Of a stretch of 64,000 nt of DNA, positions 25,037-34,621 are shown piece after piece. The stretch covers positions 1 to 64,000 of the forward strand of contig JAJRYV010000085.1 of assembly GCA_024275575.1 (NCBI GenBank), in the 5' to 3' direction. The position numbers were made by a program, and so were the translations under genes. The notes beneath the pieces are model-generated. The model ran no database searches. It was not told the DNA's origin and was given only the letters and a program-made list of their open reading frames with translations. Origin of the DNA: a bacterium. GTDB taxonomy: Bacteria; Zhuqueibacterota; Zhuqueibacteria; Zhuqueibacterales; Geothermadaptataceae. The stretch's first letter is position 1, and each line of letters starts with the position of its first letter.

Positions 25037-25900
25037 TCATTTCCACATCTGCCCGATCGATGCGGCGACTTTTTCCAAAAAACTGCAATCATGCTTTTTA
25101 AAAGCATCCAGTCTGTGGCTATCGATATCGATCTCGCCGATAATTTCGTTGCCTGCATAAATCGGCACGACGATCTCAGACTTCGTTTCAATACTGCATG
25201 CAAGATAACGCGGATCCGCATTCACGTCCGGCACGATGATCGAATCTTTTTCCGCTGCCGCAGCGCCGCAAATGCCCTGCCCGATGGGAATACGCACGTG
25301 TGGCGAAGGCGCACCATGATAATTATGCAAAACGAGTTCATCCCCATCGACTAAATAAATTCCCGTCCAGTCATACTTTGGAAAAGCAGTCTGTAAAATA
25401 TCGACTGTTTTGCGCAGCACTTCATCCTGATTTCCACCGCTTTCACAGACCGTTTTAATGTGTCGCAAAGCAACGTGTGCGACCAACGCTTCGACGCCGA
25501 ATACATAGCTATCTTTGCCAAATCCACTGATCTGATCAATGCAGACATCAGCTATGACCGACTTTTGCCGGAACGGTTCCCGCTGTGTTATATCTGATAA
25601 ATGCACTTCGACAACAGGTGTTTCAACGGCAGTGACGGCATCGCGGATGGCGATACTGTAATGCGTATATGCCGCAGGATTAATGATGATTCCATCAACC
25701 GTCTGCCGCGAATCATGAATACGTTCGATAATCTCACCTTCATGATTCGATTGAAAAAAATGCAGTTCAACCCCATATTCAGCGGTCCGTTGTGCGATAT
25801 ACTCATTGATCGGCGCCAATGCATCATTGCCGTACATTTCAGGTTCTCGTGAACCCAGCAGGTTGAGATTGGGCCCATGAATGATGTCAATTGTTTTCAT
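25037..25900 (-). CDS. aroQ: Type II 3-dehydroquinate dehydratase fused to an fRMsr-like GAF domain
   Basis: A 287-residue two-domain protein. Residues 1-145 are a complete type II dehydroquinase: GPNLNLLGSREPEMYG carries the catalytic Tyr and Arg, INPAAYTHYS the substrate Asn and His, and VEVHLSDITQREPFR the catalytic His. It removes water from 3-dehydroquinate in the shikimate pathway. Residues about 155-287 form a GAF domain very like free methionine-(R)-sulfoxide reductase (YebR): RIPIGQGICGAA, a second Cys in YLACSIETKSEIVVP and IIGEIDIDS. Two of the three redox cysteines of that family are kept. It is the last gene of the aromatic operon; its start overlaps the end of aroK by 14 nt with GGAAGGA ahead. 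Confidence 0.93.
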   Translation of the reverse strand: MKTIDIIHGPNLNLLGSREPEMYGNDALAPINEYIAQRTAEYGVELHFFQSNHEGEIIERIHDSRQTVDGIIINPAAYTHYSIAIRDAVTAVETPVVEVHLSDITQREPFRQKSVIADVCIDQISGFGKDSYVFGVEALVAHVALRHIKTVCESGGNQDEVLRKTVDILQTAFPKYDWTGIYLVDGDELVLHNYHGAPSPHVRIPIGQGICGAAAAEKDSIIVPDVNADPRYLACSIETKSEIVVPIYAGNEIIGEIDIDSHRLDAFKKHDCSFLEKVAASIGQMWK

Positions 25901-26432
25901 TTTTTCCTTCCAGTAAATTGATCAATCGCTCGGCTGTTTCTTCTACATCCCAACTATCTTCACAAGGAAAAATATAATCAGCCCGGCGATACCAGGGATC
26001 GCGATCGTGCAACAAATTTTCGATATGCAGCTGCATATCTTCATCACCGCGCTGCAAAACCGGGCGGTGATTTGAGTGGCGAACATGTGTGTAAAGTTGA
26101 TCCGGCGTTCGCTGCAGATAGATCGTCCTTCCACTGGATTGCAGCAACGGCCACGCTTTTTCGCGAACCGGTGTGCCTCCTCCGAGGGCAATGACTTTGC
26201 CATGCGCGCAATCTGCGGCGAGTCCGGCGAGTACTTCCAGCTCCAATTCCCGAAACCGCTTCTCCCCGAGCTGTTCAAATATGGTTAAAACAGACATGCC
26301 CATTTTAACTTCGACGAGCACATCGGTATCTGCAAAAGGTCGCTTCAGGATGTTGGCCAAAAAACGGCCAAGAGTGGATTTACCGCAGCCCATGAATCCG
26401 AGGAGATAGATATGCTGACCTTGCTTTTTCAT
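25887..26432 (-). CDS. aroK: Shikimate kinase
   Basis: A 181-residue cytosolic kinase that phosphorylates shikimate at the 3-OH with ATP. It shows Walker A GFMGCGKST near residue 12, the shikimate-binding DTD (FADTDVLVE), a conserved Arg in FRELE, the GGG loop (ALGGGTP) and a lid region with R in HSNHRPVL. I start it at the ATG at 26432, which forms an ATGA overlap with the aroC stop codon; an ATG 24 bases earlier is possible but lacks this coupling. Neighbours aroC and aroQ confirm the pathway role. Confidence 0.95.
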   Translation of the reverse strand: MKKQGQHIYLLGFMGCGKSTLGRFLANILKRPFADTDVLVEVKMGMSVLTIFEQLGEKRFRELELEVLAGLAADCAHGKVIALGGGTPVREKAWPLLQSSGRTIYLQRTPDQLYTHVRHSNHRPVLQRGDEDMQLHIENLLHDRDPWYRRADYIFPCEDSWDVEETAERLINLLEGKNENN

Positions 26433-27622
26433 CGGTTTTTTGTATACTCCAGCCATTGATCATAACGCTGTTTCACTTCTGCCAGCGAATCGCCGCCGAA
26501 TTTATCCAAAACCGAATTAGCCAAAACGAGCGCCAGCATGGCTTCACCGATAATCGCTGCTGCGGGAACCGCAGTTGTATCCGATCTTTCCACATGCGCC
26601 CGGGCATCTGATTTGCTTGCCAAAACGATGGAATCCAATGGCTGCATTAAGGTGGCAATAGGTTTCATTGCCACCCGGATAACCAGCGGCATACCGTTGC
26701 TCATCCCGCCTTCAAGGCCGCCGGCATTGTTTTGTTTACGATAAAAAGCCCGCCGGTTTTTATCGTAATAGATGGCATCGTGAACCTGTGAACCCCGGCG
26801 TCCGGCACCACCGAATCCGTCACCGATCTCCACCCCTTTCATCGCCTGTATGCTCATCATCGCAGCTGCGATCCGGGCGTCGAGCCGGCGATCCCAATGC
26901 ACATGGCTGCCGAGTCCGACAGGTAAATTATAGGCGACGACCTCAAAAATGCCGCCACAGGTATCGCGTTTTTCCTGACTCATATCGATTGCTGTGATCA
27001 TTTTTTCTTCAGCGATTTTATCGAGACAACGAACCGGAGAAGCATCGGCCTTTTCGTTTAATGAATTGAGATCGATATCGAATTCCGGCATCCCGAAATG
27101 GACCAGTGAAGTCGCTGCCCTGACATCGAGAATTTGAATAACGTGACTGGCGATACCGATATTTAATTCGGCCAAAAACTGCCGCGCAATCGCGCCGAGA
27201 GCGACTCGCATTGTAGTTTCCCGGGCGGAGGCGCGCTCGAGAATATTGCGCATATCTTCCTGGCCATATTTGATGGCGCCACTCAAATCCGCATGTCCGG
27301 GGCGCGGGATTGAAACGACTTTTTTGTGCGGGTCTTCGCCGTCCGCAGCCATTATTTTCTGCCAGTTTTTCCAGTCGCGGTTTTCGATGAACAGACTGAC
27401 GGGGCTGCCGATGCTTTTCCCATGCCGAACACCGGTGAGAATTTGCGCCTGATCCGATTCAATTTTCATACGCCCGCCGCGGCCATAACCCTGTTGGCGG
27501 CGATAAAGTTGGTGATCGATTTGCTCAACACTCACAGGAACATCGGCCGGCAGCCCCTCCAAAATCCCCACAAGCCCCTTGCCGTGTGATTCTCCTGCGG
27601 TAAAAAAACGTAATTCAGACAT
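26429..27622 (-). CDS. aroC: Chorismate synthase
   Basis: A 397-residue enzyme converting 5-enolpyruvylshikimate-3-phosphate to chorismate with reduced FMN as a catalyst that is not consumed. Recognisable blocks are the N-terminal GESHGKGL, then GYGRGGRM, RPGHADLSGAIKYG with DMRNILERASARETTMRVA, and late in the protein GGLEGGMSNG; these are family signatures. Length is normal for the family. A gap of 63 nt separates it from aroE upstream, and aroK overlaps its stop codon. Confidence 0.97.
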   Translation of the reverse strand: MSELRFFTAGESHGKGLVGILEGLPADVPVSVEQIDHQLYRRQQGYGRGGRMKIESDQAQILTGVRHGKSIGSPVSLFIENRDWKNWQKIMAADGEDPHKKVVSIPRPGHADLSGAIKYGQEDMRNILERASARETTMRVALGAIARQFLAELNIGIASHVIQILDVRAATSLVHFGMPEFDIDLNSLNEKADASPVRCLDKIAEEKMITAIDMSQEKRDTCGGIFEVVAYNLPVGLGSHVHWDRRLDARIAAAMMSIQAMKGVEIGDGFGGAGRRGSQVHDAIYYDKNRRAFYRKQNNAGGLEGGMSNGMPLVIRVAMKPIATLMQPLDSIVLASKSDARAHVERSDTTAVPAAAIIGEAMLALVLANSVLDKFGGDSLAEVKQRYDQWLEYTKNR

Positions 27623-27685
27623 TTATTTTCAACTTTTCGATATTTGTTTTTATTAAAGTATGCAACCTGTCAGAATCTGATTGCA

Positions 27686-28519
27686 TTAATGGTGATTCAT
27701 TTTGTCAATTAGTAATTGCTGCAATGGTGGCCAATTTTGCTTCCGGTTTATCTTCAACCCCGACCAGATTTCCATTCCCATGATACCCTGAAAAATCAGC
27801 ATGCCCAACCCTCTAACGGTTTTTGCGCCGGCAGCTTTTGCATGTTGCAGAAACAAGGTCTCCTGGGGGTTATAAACGATGTCGATATAAATAAAATTTT
27901 TTCTGAAAGCCGCTTTTGGCAGTGGTGTCTCATCGATATCGGGAAACATGCCCACAGATGTTGCATTGATCACGATGGCATTATCGAATGAGTGTGTTAT
28001 ATCGTCAATATCGATGCTCCTGCAGGCAGATTTTTTAGCGAGTGTCTCGGCTTTTTCTCTTGTCCGGTTGCAAATATTGATCGATCTGGCTGATTCCTTT
28101 TTTGCTGCGCTAATAATCGCACAGGCCGCTCCTCCGGCGCCGAGCACGACGACGTCACGATCAGTCATGCAAACATCTGCGAGACGCAGACTATCGAGAA
28201 AACCAAACAAATCGGTATTATAGCCCGTGGCGACGCCGTTGCTGAACAAAACGGTGTTGACAGCGCCGGTTTCAAGAGCAAAAGCATCAATTTCATCAAG
28301 CAGTGGCATGATTCGCTGTTTGTGTGGCAAGGTAACATTCAATCCGCGAAATCCCAACGCTTTTGCCCCTTCAATTGCGGCGTTAAGATCATTTTTGGCC
28401 ACTTCAAACGCCGAGTACTGGAAGGGTAAATCGAGTTTTTCGATCAGATAACTTTGCAGTACTGGGGAGAGAGAATGTTTGATCGGCGAGCCGATGATAC
28501 CGAGCTGTTTTTTAAGCAT
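27686..28519 (-). CDS. aroE: Shikimate dehydrogenase
   Basis: A 277-residue NADPH-dependent enzyme reducing 3-dehydroshikimate to shikimate. The N-terminal substrate domain has GSPIKHSLSP and NVTLPHKQ with the catalytic Lys, then TGYNTDLFGF with the catalytic Asp. The cofactor domain shows VVLGAGGAACAI. Conserved INATSVGM and the C-terminal QG(I) segment are present. Its start codon lies 8 nt inside the end of aroA, with AGGATC ahead of it, showing coupled translation. Confidence 0.96.
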   Translation of the reverse strand: MLKKQLGIIGSPIKHSLSPVLQSYLIEKLDLPFQYSAFEVAKNDLNAAIEGAKALGFRGLNVTLPHKQRIMPLLDEIDAFALETGAVNTVLFSNGVATGYNTDLFGFLDSLRLADVCMTDRDVVVLGAGGAACAIISAAKKESARSINICNRTREKAETLAKKSACRSIDIDDITHSFDNAIVINATSVGMFPDIDETPLPKAAFRKNFIYIDIVYNPQETLFLQHAKAAGAKTVRGLGMLIFQGIMGMEIWSGLKINRKQNWPPLQQLLIDKMNHH

Positions 28520-29798
28520 GACGAGATCCTGCGTTTAACGCGGATAAAGTGGAATAGAAGTCAGGAAATGAAACATCGGCAATCCCGGAGTTCATTATTT
28601 CGGTGGTGCCGCTGGCGATAAGTGCAGCGATGGAAAAAGCCATGGCAATACGGTGATCGCCAAAAGTTTCTATTGGCGCCGCAGTTAAATATTGTTGCCC
28701 GGCAACAGCAAATCCATCCTGCCAGACTTCGATGGTGGCGCCCAATCGTCGAAGATTCTGCGTTACGGCATCGATGCGGTCGGATTCTTTCACTCGCAAT
28801 TCGGCCGCATCTTCAAACCGGCTTTCTCCAACCGCCTGCGTCGCCAGCACCGCCAGTACGGGAATTTCATCGATGAGCAAAGGGATCTCATCGCCTTTTA
28901 CGGTAAAACCTTTGATTTTGCTGTGCTGAATTTGCAAATCTGCTACCGGTTCGCCGTTGACGTTGCGCATATTTTGGCAATCAATTTTGGCGCCCTGGCG
29001 CTGCAGCAAGCGCACAAGATAGCATCGAGTCGGGTTCATTCCAACATTTTTAATCAGCAGCTCACTTCCAGGCACAATCAAGCCGGCGATGATAAAAAAC
29101 GCTGCAGCCGAGATATCTCCCGGTACGGTGAGGTCAATTGCTTGCAATCGCTGTGATTTCAGGCTAATTTCAGTTTTCATTTGTTGAACGTCAACGCCCA
29201 TTGCCCGCAGCATGATCTCCGTATGATCCCGTGTTACTGCCGGTTCAACGACGCTCGTCTGTCCTTTGGCAAACAAACCGGCCAGCAGCACCGCGGATTT
29301 GACTTGTGCGGAAGCGACAGGCAGAACATATCGTCGTCCGGTGAGTTTTTTCCCGAATATTTTGATCGGTGCGGTTCCGGCGTCGGATAATTCGATTGTG
29401 GCGCCCATCACAGTCAGCGGTGCGACGATGCGGCCCATCGGGCGTTTGCACAGGCTCCCATCGCCGGTCAAAATCGAATCGAACGGTTGACCGGCGAGCA
29501 CACCGGCGAGCAAGCGCATCGTCGTGCCGGAATTGCCGCAATCGAGAGCATCTTGCGATTTCTGCAAACCATATAACCCGGCGCCATGCACAATGTTGAT
29601 TTCACCGGCATTTTCGATTTTTATGCCCAATTGCTCAAGGCAGGAAAACATGCTGCACACATCACCGGCCGCGGAAAGACCCGAGATACGGCTCACGCCT
29701 TGCGCTAGCGCAGCAAAAAGCAAAGCCCGCTGTGAAATCGATTTATCCCCCGGAACAGTTATCACCCCGGTTAATTTCGCTGCTTTTTTTAGCTTCAT
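28512..29798 (-). CDS. aroA: EPSP synthase (3-phosphoshikimate 1-carboxyvinyltransferase)
   Basis: A 428-residue enzyme that joins phosphoenolpyruvate to shikimate-3-phosphate. Signatures are PGDKSISQRALLFAAL (phosphate-binding Lys, Ser, Arg), LDCGNSGTTMRLLAG, GDGSLCKRPMGR, and the late RVKESDR and GDHRIAMAF blocks. A Gly near residue 95 (CGNSGTT) follows the usual form. I place the start at the ATG at 29798, with AGGGAG in front, and not at the TTG 18 bases earlier. It begins 2 nt after the tyrA stop. Confidence 0.97.
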   Translation of the reverse strand: MKLKKAAKLTGVITVPGDKSISQRALLFAALAQGVSRISGLSAAGDVCSMFSCLEQLGIKIENAGEINIVHGAGLYGLQKSQDALDCGNSGTTMRLLAGVLAGQPFDSILTGDGSLCKRPMGRIVAPLTVMGATIELSDAGTAPIKIFGKKLTGRRYVLPVASAQVKSAVLLAGLFAKGQTSVVEPAVTRDHTEIMLRAMGVDVQQMKTEISLKSQRLQAIDLTVPGDISAAAFFIIAGLIVPGSELLIKNVGMNPTRCYLVRLLQRQGAKIDCQNMRNVNGEPVADLQIQHSKIKGFTVKGDEIPLLIDEIPVLAVLATQAVGESRFEDAAELRVKESDRIDAVTQNLRRLGATIEVWQDGFAVAGQQYLTAAPIETFGDHRIAMAFSIAALIASGTTEIMNSGIADVSFPDFYSTLSALNAGSRHA

Positions 29799-29800
29799 AT

Positions 29801-30922
29801 TTACCGCTCCCTGCAACTATGGCCCCTGGCCTGCAAGATTTTCTTTGCCTGTGTCCTGGCCTGCTCTGATTCAAAGGAAAGCCGCAGCGTACCACCCTCG
29901 TCTTCCCGCACTTTCAAAACTTCGATGTCGCGAATATTGATATTTTCTGCTGCCAGCAGATTCGCGATACTGGCGATAACGCCGGCATGATCCTGCACAT
30001 CGACGGACAGGTCGAAATGCGGCGTCATAAATCCACGTGTATCCGTCGGAATAGCGAGACGGCTGCGCGCTGATCGGGCAAAGCTTGATTCGAGATCACC
30101 CTTGGCGAGCAAATTTCTGGTGTGCGTCAATACCGCCATAAAACAATCAATTTCCGCCAGAATTTTTGCCCTGTTACCGATGCAGATATCCCGCCAGATG
30201 GTAAACGGGCTTGAGGCAATGCGTGTCATATCGCGAAACCCACCGGCCGCCATTTTCAGGTAGATATCATTTTCCTCGTTTTTTCCAGCGATGTAGAGCA
30301 TAAGGGTAACGGCAAGCATTTGCGGCAGATGGCTCACACCAGCGGCGATTTTATCATGCTCATCCGCTGCCAAAACCAAGATGTGTGCTCCAAGCTTTTC
30401 CAAAAGTGAAGCGAGCTTTTTGACAGCATTCTGTGATTCAAAGCCGTTGGGGGTTAATATATAGATCGCATTTTCAAAAAGATAAGGATCAGATGATTCG
30501 ATGCCCGGTTTTTCGCTACCCGCCATGGGATGCCCGCCGATAAAGATACCGTTCGATTTATCGAAATATTCCCGGGCACACCGCATCATCTCATTTTTAA
30601 TACTGCAAACATCTGAAACGATGGCGCCGTTTTTACACATTTTCGCGACTTGCGGCAGAAGTTTAACAGCCACAGCCGACGGAGTCGCGATAAAAATATA
30701 ATCAGCATCTTTGCAGGATTCTGCCAATATCTCCGGGATAAAACTGTGATCGATGATTTTTTCAGCCAGCGCAAATTCCAACACGTCCAGTTGATCCACA
30801 CCGGTGATCTTTGTTTGCGGGATAAACTTTTTAATCGCCCGGCACAAGGAACCGCCGATGAGCCCAACGCCGATGACTGTTATTTTAATATCCATTTGAA
30901 TAATCGGTTTTAAATATTGCAT
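29801..30922 (-). CDS. tyrA: Prephenate dehydrogenase with C-terminal ACT domain
   Basis: A 373-residue enzyme that oxidatively decarboxylates prephenate to 4-hydroxyphenylpyruvate, the tyrosine branch. The NAD site is VIGVGLIGGSLCRAIK near residue 16, and substrate residues occur in GGHPMAGSEKPGIE. Residues about 295-373 form an ACT regulatory domain (FDLSVDVQDHAGVIASIANLLAAENI), usually the site of tyrosine feedback. A second possible ATG 27 bases downstream (MDIKITVIG) would begin right at the Rossmann fold and may be the true start; neither has a good ribosome site. It lies between DAHP synthase and aroA. Confidence 0.93.
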   Translation of the reverse strand: MQYLKPIIQMDIKITVIGVGLIGGSLCRAIKKFIPQTKITGVDQLDVLEFALAEKIIDHSFIPEILAESCKDADYIFIATPSAVAVKLLPQVAKMCKNGAIVSDVCSIKNEMMRCAREYFDKSNGIFIGGHPMAGSEKPGIESSDPYLFENAIYILTPNGFESQNAVKKLASLLEKLGAHILVLAADEHDKIAAGVSHLPQMLAVTLMLYIAGKNEENDIYLKMAAGGFRDMTRIASSPFTIWRDICIGNRAKILAEIDCFMAVLTHTRNLLAKGDLESSFARSARSRLAIPTDTRGFMTPHFDLSVDVQDHAGVIASIANLLAAENINIRDIEVLKVREDEGGTLRLSFESEQARTQAKKILQARGHSCRER

Positions 30923-30928
30923 TTGAGA

Positions 30929-31942
30929 TTACATGCTTTTATTGATTGCACCGGCGATCAAACGGCATTCGGTCATCAATTGCGCAAACTGCTCCGGATA
31001 GAGCGATTGCGCACCATCGGAAGCCGCGTGATCGGGATCGTTGTGCACCTCGATTTGCAGCCCGTGCGCCCCGGCCGCAACCGCTGCCCGGGCCATTGGC
31101 GCCACCTTGTTTCGGATACCTGTGCCGTGGCTGGGATCAGCGATGATGGGCAAGTGGCTCAACTTTTGAATAACGGGAATCGATGAAATATCCATCGTGT
31201 TGCGCGTATATTTTTCAAATGTGCGAATGCCACGTTCGCAAATGATCACTTGATAATTACCGCCGGCCATGATGTATTCTGCAGACATCAGCGTTTCTTC
31301 GATCGTTGCAGACATGCCGCGTTTGAGTAAAATCGGGGTATTGATTTTTCCCAGACTTTTGAGTAGATCAAAATTTTGCATATTGCGGGCGCCGACTTGT
31401 AAAATATCACAGTATCCCACCATGAGTTCCACCTGCGATTGATCCATGATTTCGGAAACGACAAGCAAAGCATGATCGTCCGCTGCTTTGCGCATTATTT
31501 TCAAACCTTCTTCCCCCAGGCCCTGAAATGAATAAGGAGATGTTCGTGGTTTGAAAGCGCCGCCGCGCAAGATTTTCGCACCCGAAGATTTTACCGCAGA
31601 GGCTATTGCCTGAATCTGTTCCGTACTTTCCACAGCACAGGGACCGGCCATTACAATCACTTCATCGCCGCCGATTTTAACGCCACTGATTTCGATCACT
31701 GTATCCTCCTGCTGAAAAGTGCGGCTCGCGAGTTTGTAGGGCTCGGTAATGCGTACGACCTCGCTGACACCATCAAGAACGAGAAACTCACGCTCATCAA
31801 AGGCATGTTTATCGCCGATGGCGCCGATGACTGTGCGACTCACTCCGGTGGAACGGTGCACATCAAAATTCTTGTCGATCAATGCAGCCACGACATGCTC
31901 TATTTGAGCTGGTGTCGCATTTTTATTCATCACGATGACCAT
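30929..31942 (-). CDS. aroF: DAHP synthase (AroF/AroG type I-beta)
   Basis: A 337-residue first enzyme of the shikimate pathway, joining phosphoenolpyruvate and erythrose-4-phosphate. The N-terminal 75 residues (MVIVMNKNATPAQIEHVV ... HRSTGVSRTVIGAIGD) are the ferredoxin-like regulatory extension of the Thermotoga-type enzymes. The barrel follows, with AGPCAVES, GGAFKPRTSPYSFQG, KRGMS and DPSHGTG. The open frame runs 180 bases further upstream, but GAGGAG seven bases before the ATG at 31942 and the family N-terminus fix the start. It is preceded by a 357-nt gap with repeat-like sequence. Confidence 0.96.
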   Translation of the reverse strand: MVIVMNKNATPAQIEHVVAALIDKNFDVHRSTGVSRTVIGAIGDKHAFDEREFLVLDGVSEVVRITEPYKLASRTFQQEDTVIEISGVKIGGDEVIVMAGPCAVESTEQIQAIASAVKSSGAKILRGGAFKPRTSPYSFQGLGEEGLKIMRKAADDHALLVVSEIMDQSQVELMVGYCDILQVGARNMQNFDLLKSLGKINTPILLKRGMSATIEETLMSAEYIMAGGNYQVIICERGIRTFEKYTRNTMDISSIPVIQKLSHLPIIADPSHGTGIRNKVAPMARAAVAAGAHGLQIEVHNDPDHAASDGAQSLYPEQFAQLMTECRLIAGAINKSM

Positions 31943-32299
31943 TTTTTTCTCCTCAAAAGTAAACCATTTGAAAACAATGGTAATATAACAATCGCTGCTG
32001 AGTTGTGGGTATCCAGTTAACTCCGCAAACAGCAAATATGCCACCCCTCCGGGGTTCCCGATTTTATTTGAGTTCGCAGGGTTATAGTCATTGTACCCCT
32101 TCGGAGTTTTATTGAAAAACAAAGCAGATTTGATTTTTTAATCCCGAAGGGATGGTATAGCTTTGTCAATTTTCCAAAAAGACAGAATTTTCATAAGCCA
32201 TGTAAAGCTTTGCTTTAGGTAAAGGTTGAAAACACTGTGTTAACTCGACAATCAAAGCTGCGACAAAGCAAAACACTTAATTTCCTACGGCTTATTTGC
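31943..32299. other. Repeat-bearing gap within the aromatic operon
   Basis: This 357-nt gap between chorismate mutase and DAHP synthase has no gene. It holds short palindromic words such as CCCCTCCGGGG near 32045, ACCCCTTCGG near 32094 and ATCCCGAAGGGAT near 32142. They look like a cluster of dispersed repeats inserted within the operon. No terminator with T-run was recognised on the minus strand, so read-through is possible. Confidence 0.45.
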
Positions 32300-32599
32300 T
32301 TAGCTATTACTGGACATATCATCACCCAGCCCAAGACTTGCATGTTTTTCCAACAAGCGCGACTCATCGATAATACGTTCGAAAAGCCTTTGAATCGCGC
32401 TTTCCGACAAGGGCCCGGGATTTTTTTCGGCCAGCGCCTGTAAAATCTGTTTCTCACGCTGTGGATCGTAAATCGGCATTGCATGCGCCCGTTTGATGTG
32501 GCCGATCGCCACAGTGTATCCGGCACGGCGGTTGAGCAATTCCAGCAACTCCGTATCCACCGCATCTATTTTTGCCCGCCACTCGGCTATTTCTTTCAT
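32300..32599 (-). CDS. AroQ-class chorismate mutase
   Basis: A 99-residue all-helical enzyme that rearranges chorismate to prephenate. The pattern is typical of monofunctional AroQ-fold mutases: helix 1 WRAKIDAVDTELLELLNRRAGYTVAIGHIKR with the catalytic Arg and Lys positions, then YDPQREKQIL and the helix 3 AIQRLFERIIDESRLLEK. It overlaps the trpA stop by an ATGA junction. No prephenate dehydratase domain is attached, so the phenylalanine branch must be completed elsewhere in the genome. Confidence 0.93.
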   Translation of the reverse strand: MKEIAEWRAKIDAVDTELLELLNRRAGYTVAIGHIKRAHAMPIYDPQREKQILQALAEKNPGPLSESAIQRLFERIIDESRLLEKHASLGLGDDMSSNS

Positions 32600-33399
32600 G
32601 CAATTTCTCCCAAACTGTCTTTGATCATCCAGACAAAGGCTTTTACTTTTTCACAGGCTTCGCCGGTATTTTTAGATTCCGCGATAAGCCGGATTATGGC
32701 GCTGCCGATGATGACGCCATCGCTTTCTGCAGCCAGAGATTTCGCTGTTTCCTGGTTTGAAACACCGAAACCCACGAGAACGGGATGGCGGCTTGTCTTG
32801 CGCAAGCGGCGTAGAAATTGTATCGTCTCCAGCGGCAATTCCCGGCGTTCACCCGTGACGCCGGTTATGGAAACTGCATAAATAAATCCGCTTGTCAAGC
32901 TGTTGATCAACTCGATTCGCGTCACCGGCGTCACCGGCGTGATCAGGTAGATCTGATCGAGGCCATTCGTCCGGCAAAGTCGAGTTAAATCCCCACTTTC
33001 CTCAGGCGGCAGGTCAGGAATGATAAAGCCGTTTGCACCGGCAGCAGCCGCTTCTTCGGCACAGCGTCGCCAACCATATTTCATAAACGGATTGGCATAA
33101 CCCATGAGAATGACCGGGACAGTCGAAAAACAGCGAAATTCCTGCAAAATCGAAAAGACTTTCGCCACCCGCATACCGGCATCCAACGCTTTTTGTGATG
33201 CTTGCTGAATCACCGGGCCATCAGCCTGAGGATCGGAAAACGGCACGCCGAGTTCGATTAAATCTGCGCCGTTCTCTGCGATGGCGCGCAGCAGTGAAAC
33301 CGTGCTGTCCGCTTCCGGAAAGCCGGCCGTCAAATAAATGGAGAGAATTTTTTGTTTTTTCGAGATTTTCTCCACAAGTCTTTCCCGCAAATCATTCAT
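32596..33399 (-). CDS. trpA: Tryptophan synthase alpha subunit
   Basis: A 267-residue TIM-barrel subunit that splits indole-3-glycerol phosphate into indole and glyceraldehyde-3-phosphate. The catalytic Glu is in [17 protein letters not shown], with a second catalytic Asp in the same block, and the loop [10 protein letters not shown] and GFGVSNQE are present. I begin it at the ATG at 33399, with GGGGGAG four bases ahead and an 8-nt overlap with the end of trpB; an open frame extends 54 bases upstream without support. Confidence 0.96.
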   Translation of the reverse strand: MNDLRERLVEKISKKQKILSIYLTAGFPEADSTVSLLRAIAENGADLIELGVPFSDPQADGPVIQQASQKALDAGMRVAKVFSILQEFRCFSTVPVILMGYANPFMKYGWRRCAEEAAAAGANGFIIPDLPPEESGDLTRLCRTNGLDQIYLITPVTPVTRIELINSLTSGFIYAVSITGVTGERRELPLETIQFLRRLRKTSRHPVLVGFGVSNQETAKSLAAESDGVIIGSAIIRLIAESKNTGEACEKVKAFVWMIKDSLGEIA

Positions 33400-34621
33400 C
33401 TGCTCCCCCTTTTTGTGCCAGGTCAAACACCGATTCCATGTCTTTATCCCCACGGCCGGAGAGACAGATAACCAGCGATTCTTCTCTCCCCATTTTTCCG
33501 GCTAATTGCACAGCCAAGGCGACGGCATGGGCACTTTCAAGCGCGGGAATAATGCCTTCAGTGCGCGCAAGCAGCGCCATCGCTTCCAATGCCTGTGCAT
33601 CATCGACAGCAGTATAGCAGGCGCGACCGGTATCTTTGAGCCATGAATGCTCCGGCCCGACGCCGGAATAATCCAGACCGGCGGAAATAGAATGCACATC
33701 GGCCACCTGTCCGTCCTCGGTTTGTAGCATATAAGTAAACATGCCATGCAATATTCCCGGTTCGCCGAGGGAAAGCGTTGCTGCATGTTCGCCCTCGTCG
33801 TTGCCACGGCCTCCGGCTTCCACACCGAATAATTTTACTTTTTTATCATCAAGAAATGGATAAAACATGCCCATGGCGTTGGAGCCACCGCCAACACAAG
33901 CGACTACTGCATCTGGCAGGCGGCCTTCCGCTGCCTGGTGTTGTTGCCTCGTTTCTTGCCCGATTATCGACTGAAAATCGCGCACGATCATCGGGTACGG
34001 GTGCATGCCGACCACCGAACCGATACAATAAAAGGTGTTTTTGACATTCGTCACCCAGTCGCGGATAGCTTCGTTGATTGCGTCTTTCAAGGTACGGCTG
34101 CCGGTTTTTACCGGAATGACTTCGGCGCCGAGATATTGCATGCGGAAAACATTGAGCCGCTGTCGCAATGTATCGACTTCGCCCATGTAGACATGGCAAT
34201 CGAGGCCAAATTTTGCCGCCACCGTGGCTGTCGCGACGCCATGCTGCCCGGCGCCGGTCTCGGCGATAATGCGTGTTTTGCCCATGCGCTGGGCGAGCAG
34301 CAACTGGCCCAACACATTATTGATTTTATGCGCTCCCGTATGGTTCAAATCTTCCCGCTTGAGATAGATTTTCGCACCACCGGTTACTGCGGTCAGACGA
34401 TCGGCAAAAGTCAACGGATTAGGCCTGCCGCTATATTGCGAATGCAACTGCGCCAGTATTTTGATAAACTGCAGATCATTTTTCACTTTTTCGTATTCCT
34501 GTGTGAGCTCGGTCACCGCCGGCATGAGAATTTCAGGCACATAGCGCCCGCCGTATTTGCCAAAGCGACCGAATTCGTCAGGAAAACGGGAAGCTTTTAT
34601 TTTGCTCAAATTGCCGTCCAC
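33392..34621 (-). CDS. trpB: Tryptophan synthase beta subunit
   Basis: A 409-residue PLP enzyme that condenses indole with serine to tryptophan. Signatures are [13 protein letters not shown] at the start, the PLP lysine in [22 protein letters not shown], the GGGSNAMG phosphate loop and [10 protein letters not shown] at the end. Both the family length and order fit the TrpB1 type that works with TrpA. The start lies 44 nt inside the end of trpF. Confidence 0.97.
   Translation of the reverse strand: MDGNLSKIKASRFPDEFGRFGKYGGRYVPEILMPAVTELTQEYEKVKNDLQFIKILAQLHSQYSGRPNPLTFADRLTAVTGGAKIYLKREDLNHTGAHKINNVLGQLLLAQRMGKTRIIAETGAGQHGVATATVAAKFGLDCHVYMGEVDTLRQRLNVFRMQYLGAEVIPVKTGSRTLKDAINEAIRDWVTNVKNTFYCIGSVVGMHPYPMIVRDFQSIIGQETRQQHQAAEGRLPDAVVACVGGGSNAMGMFYPFLDDKKVKLFGVEAGGRGNDEGEHAATLSLGEPGILHGMFTYMLQTEDGQVADVHSISAGLDYSGVGPEHSWLKDTGRACYTAVDDAQALEAMALLARTEGIIPALESAHAVALAVQLAGKMGREESLVICLSGRGDKDMESVFDLAQKGGADE

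Noticed and set aside
31943-32122. N-terminal extension of DAHP synthase
   Set aside because: The family N-terminus and a GAGGAG site support the ATG at 31942; the extension is repeat sequence.
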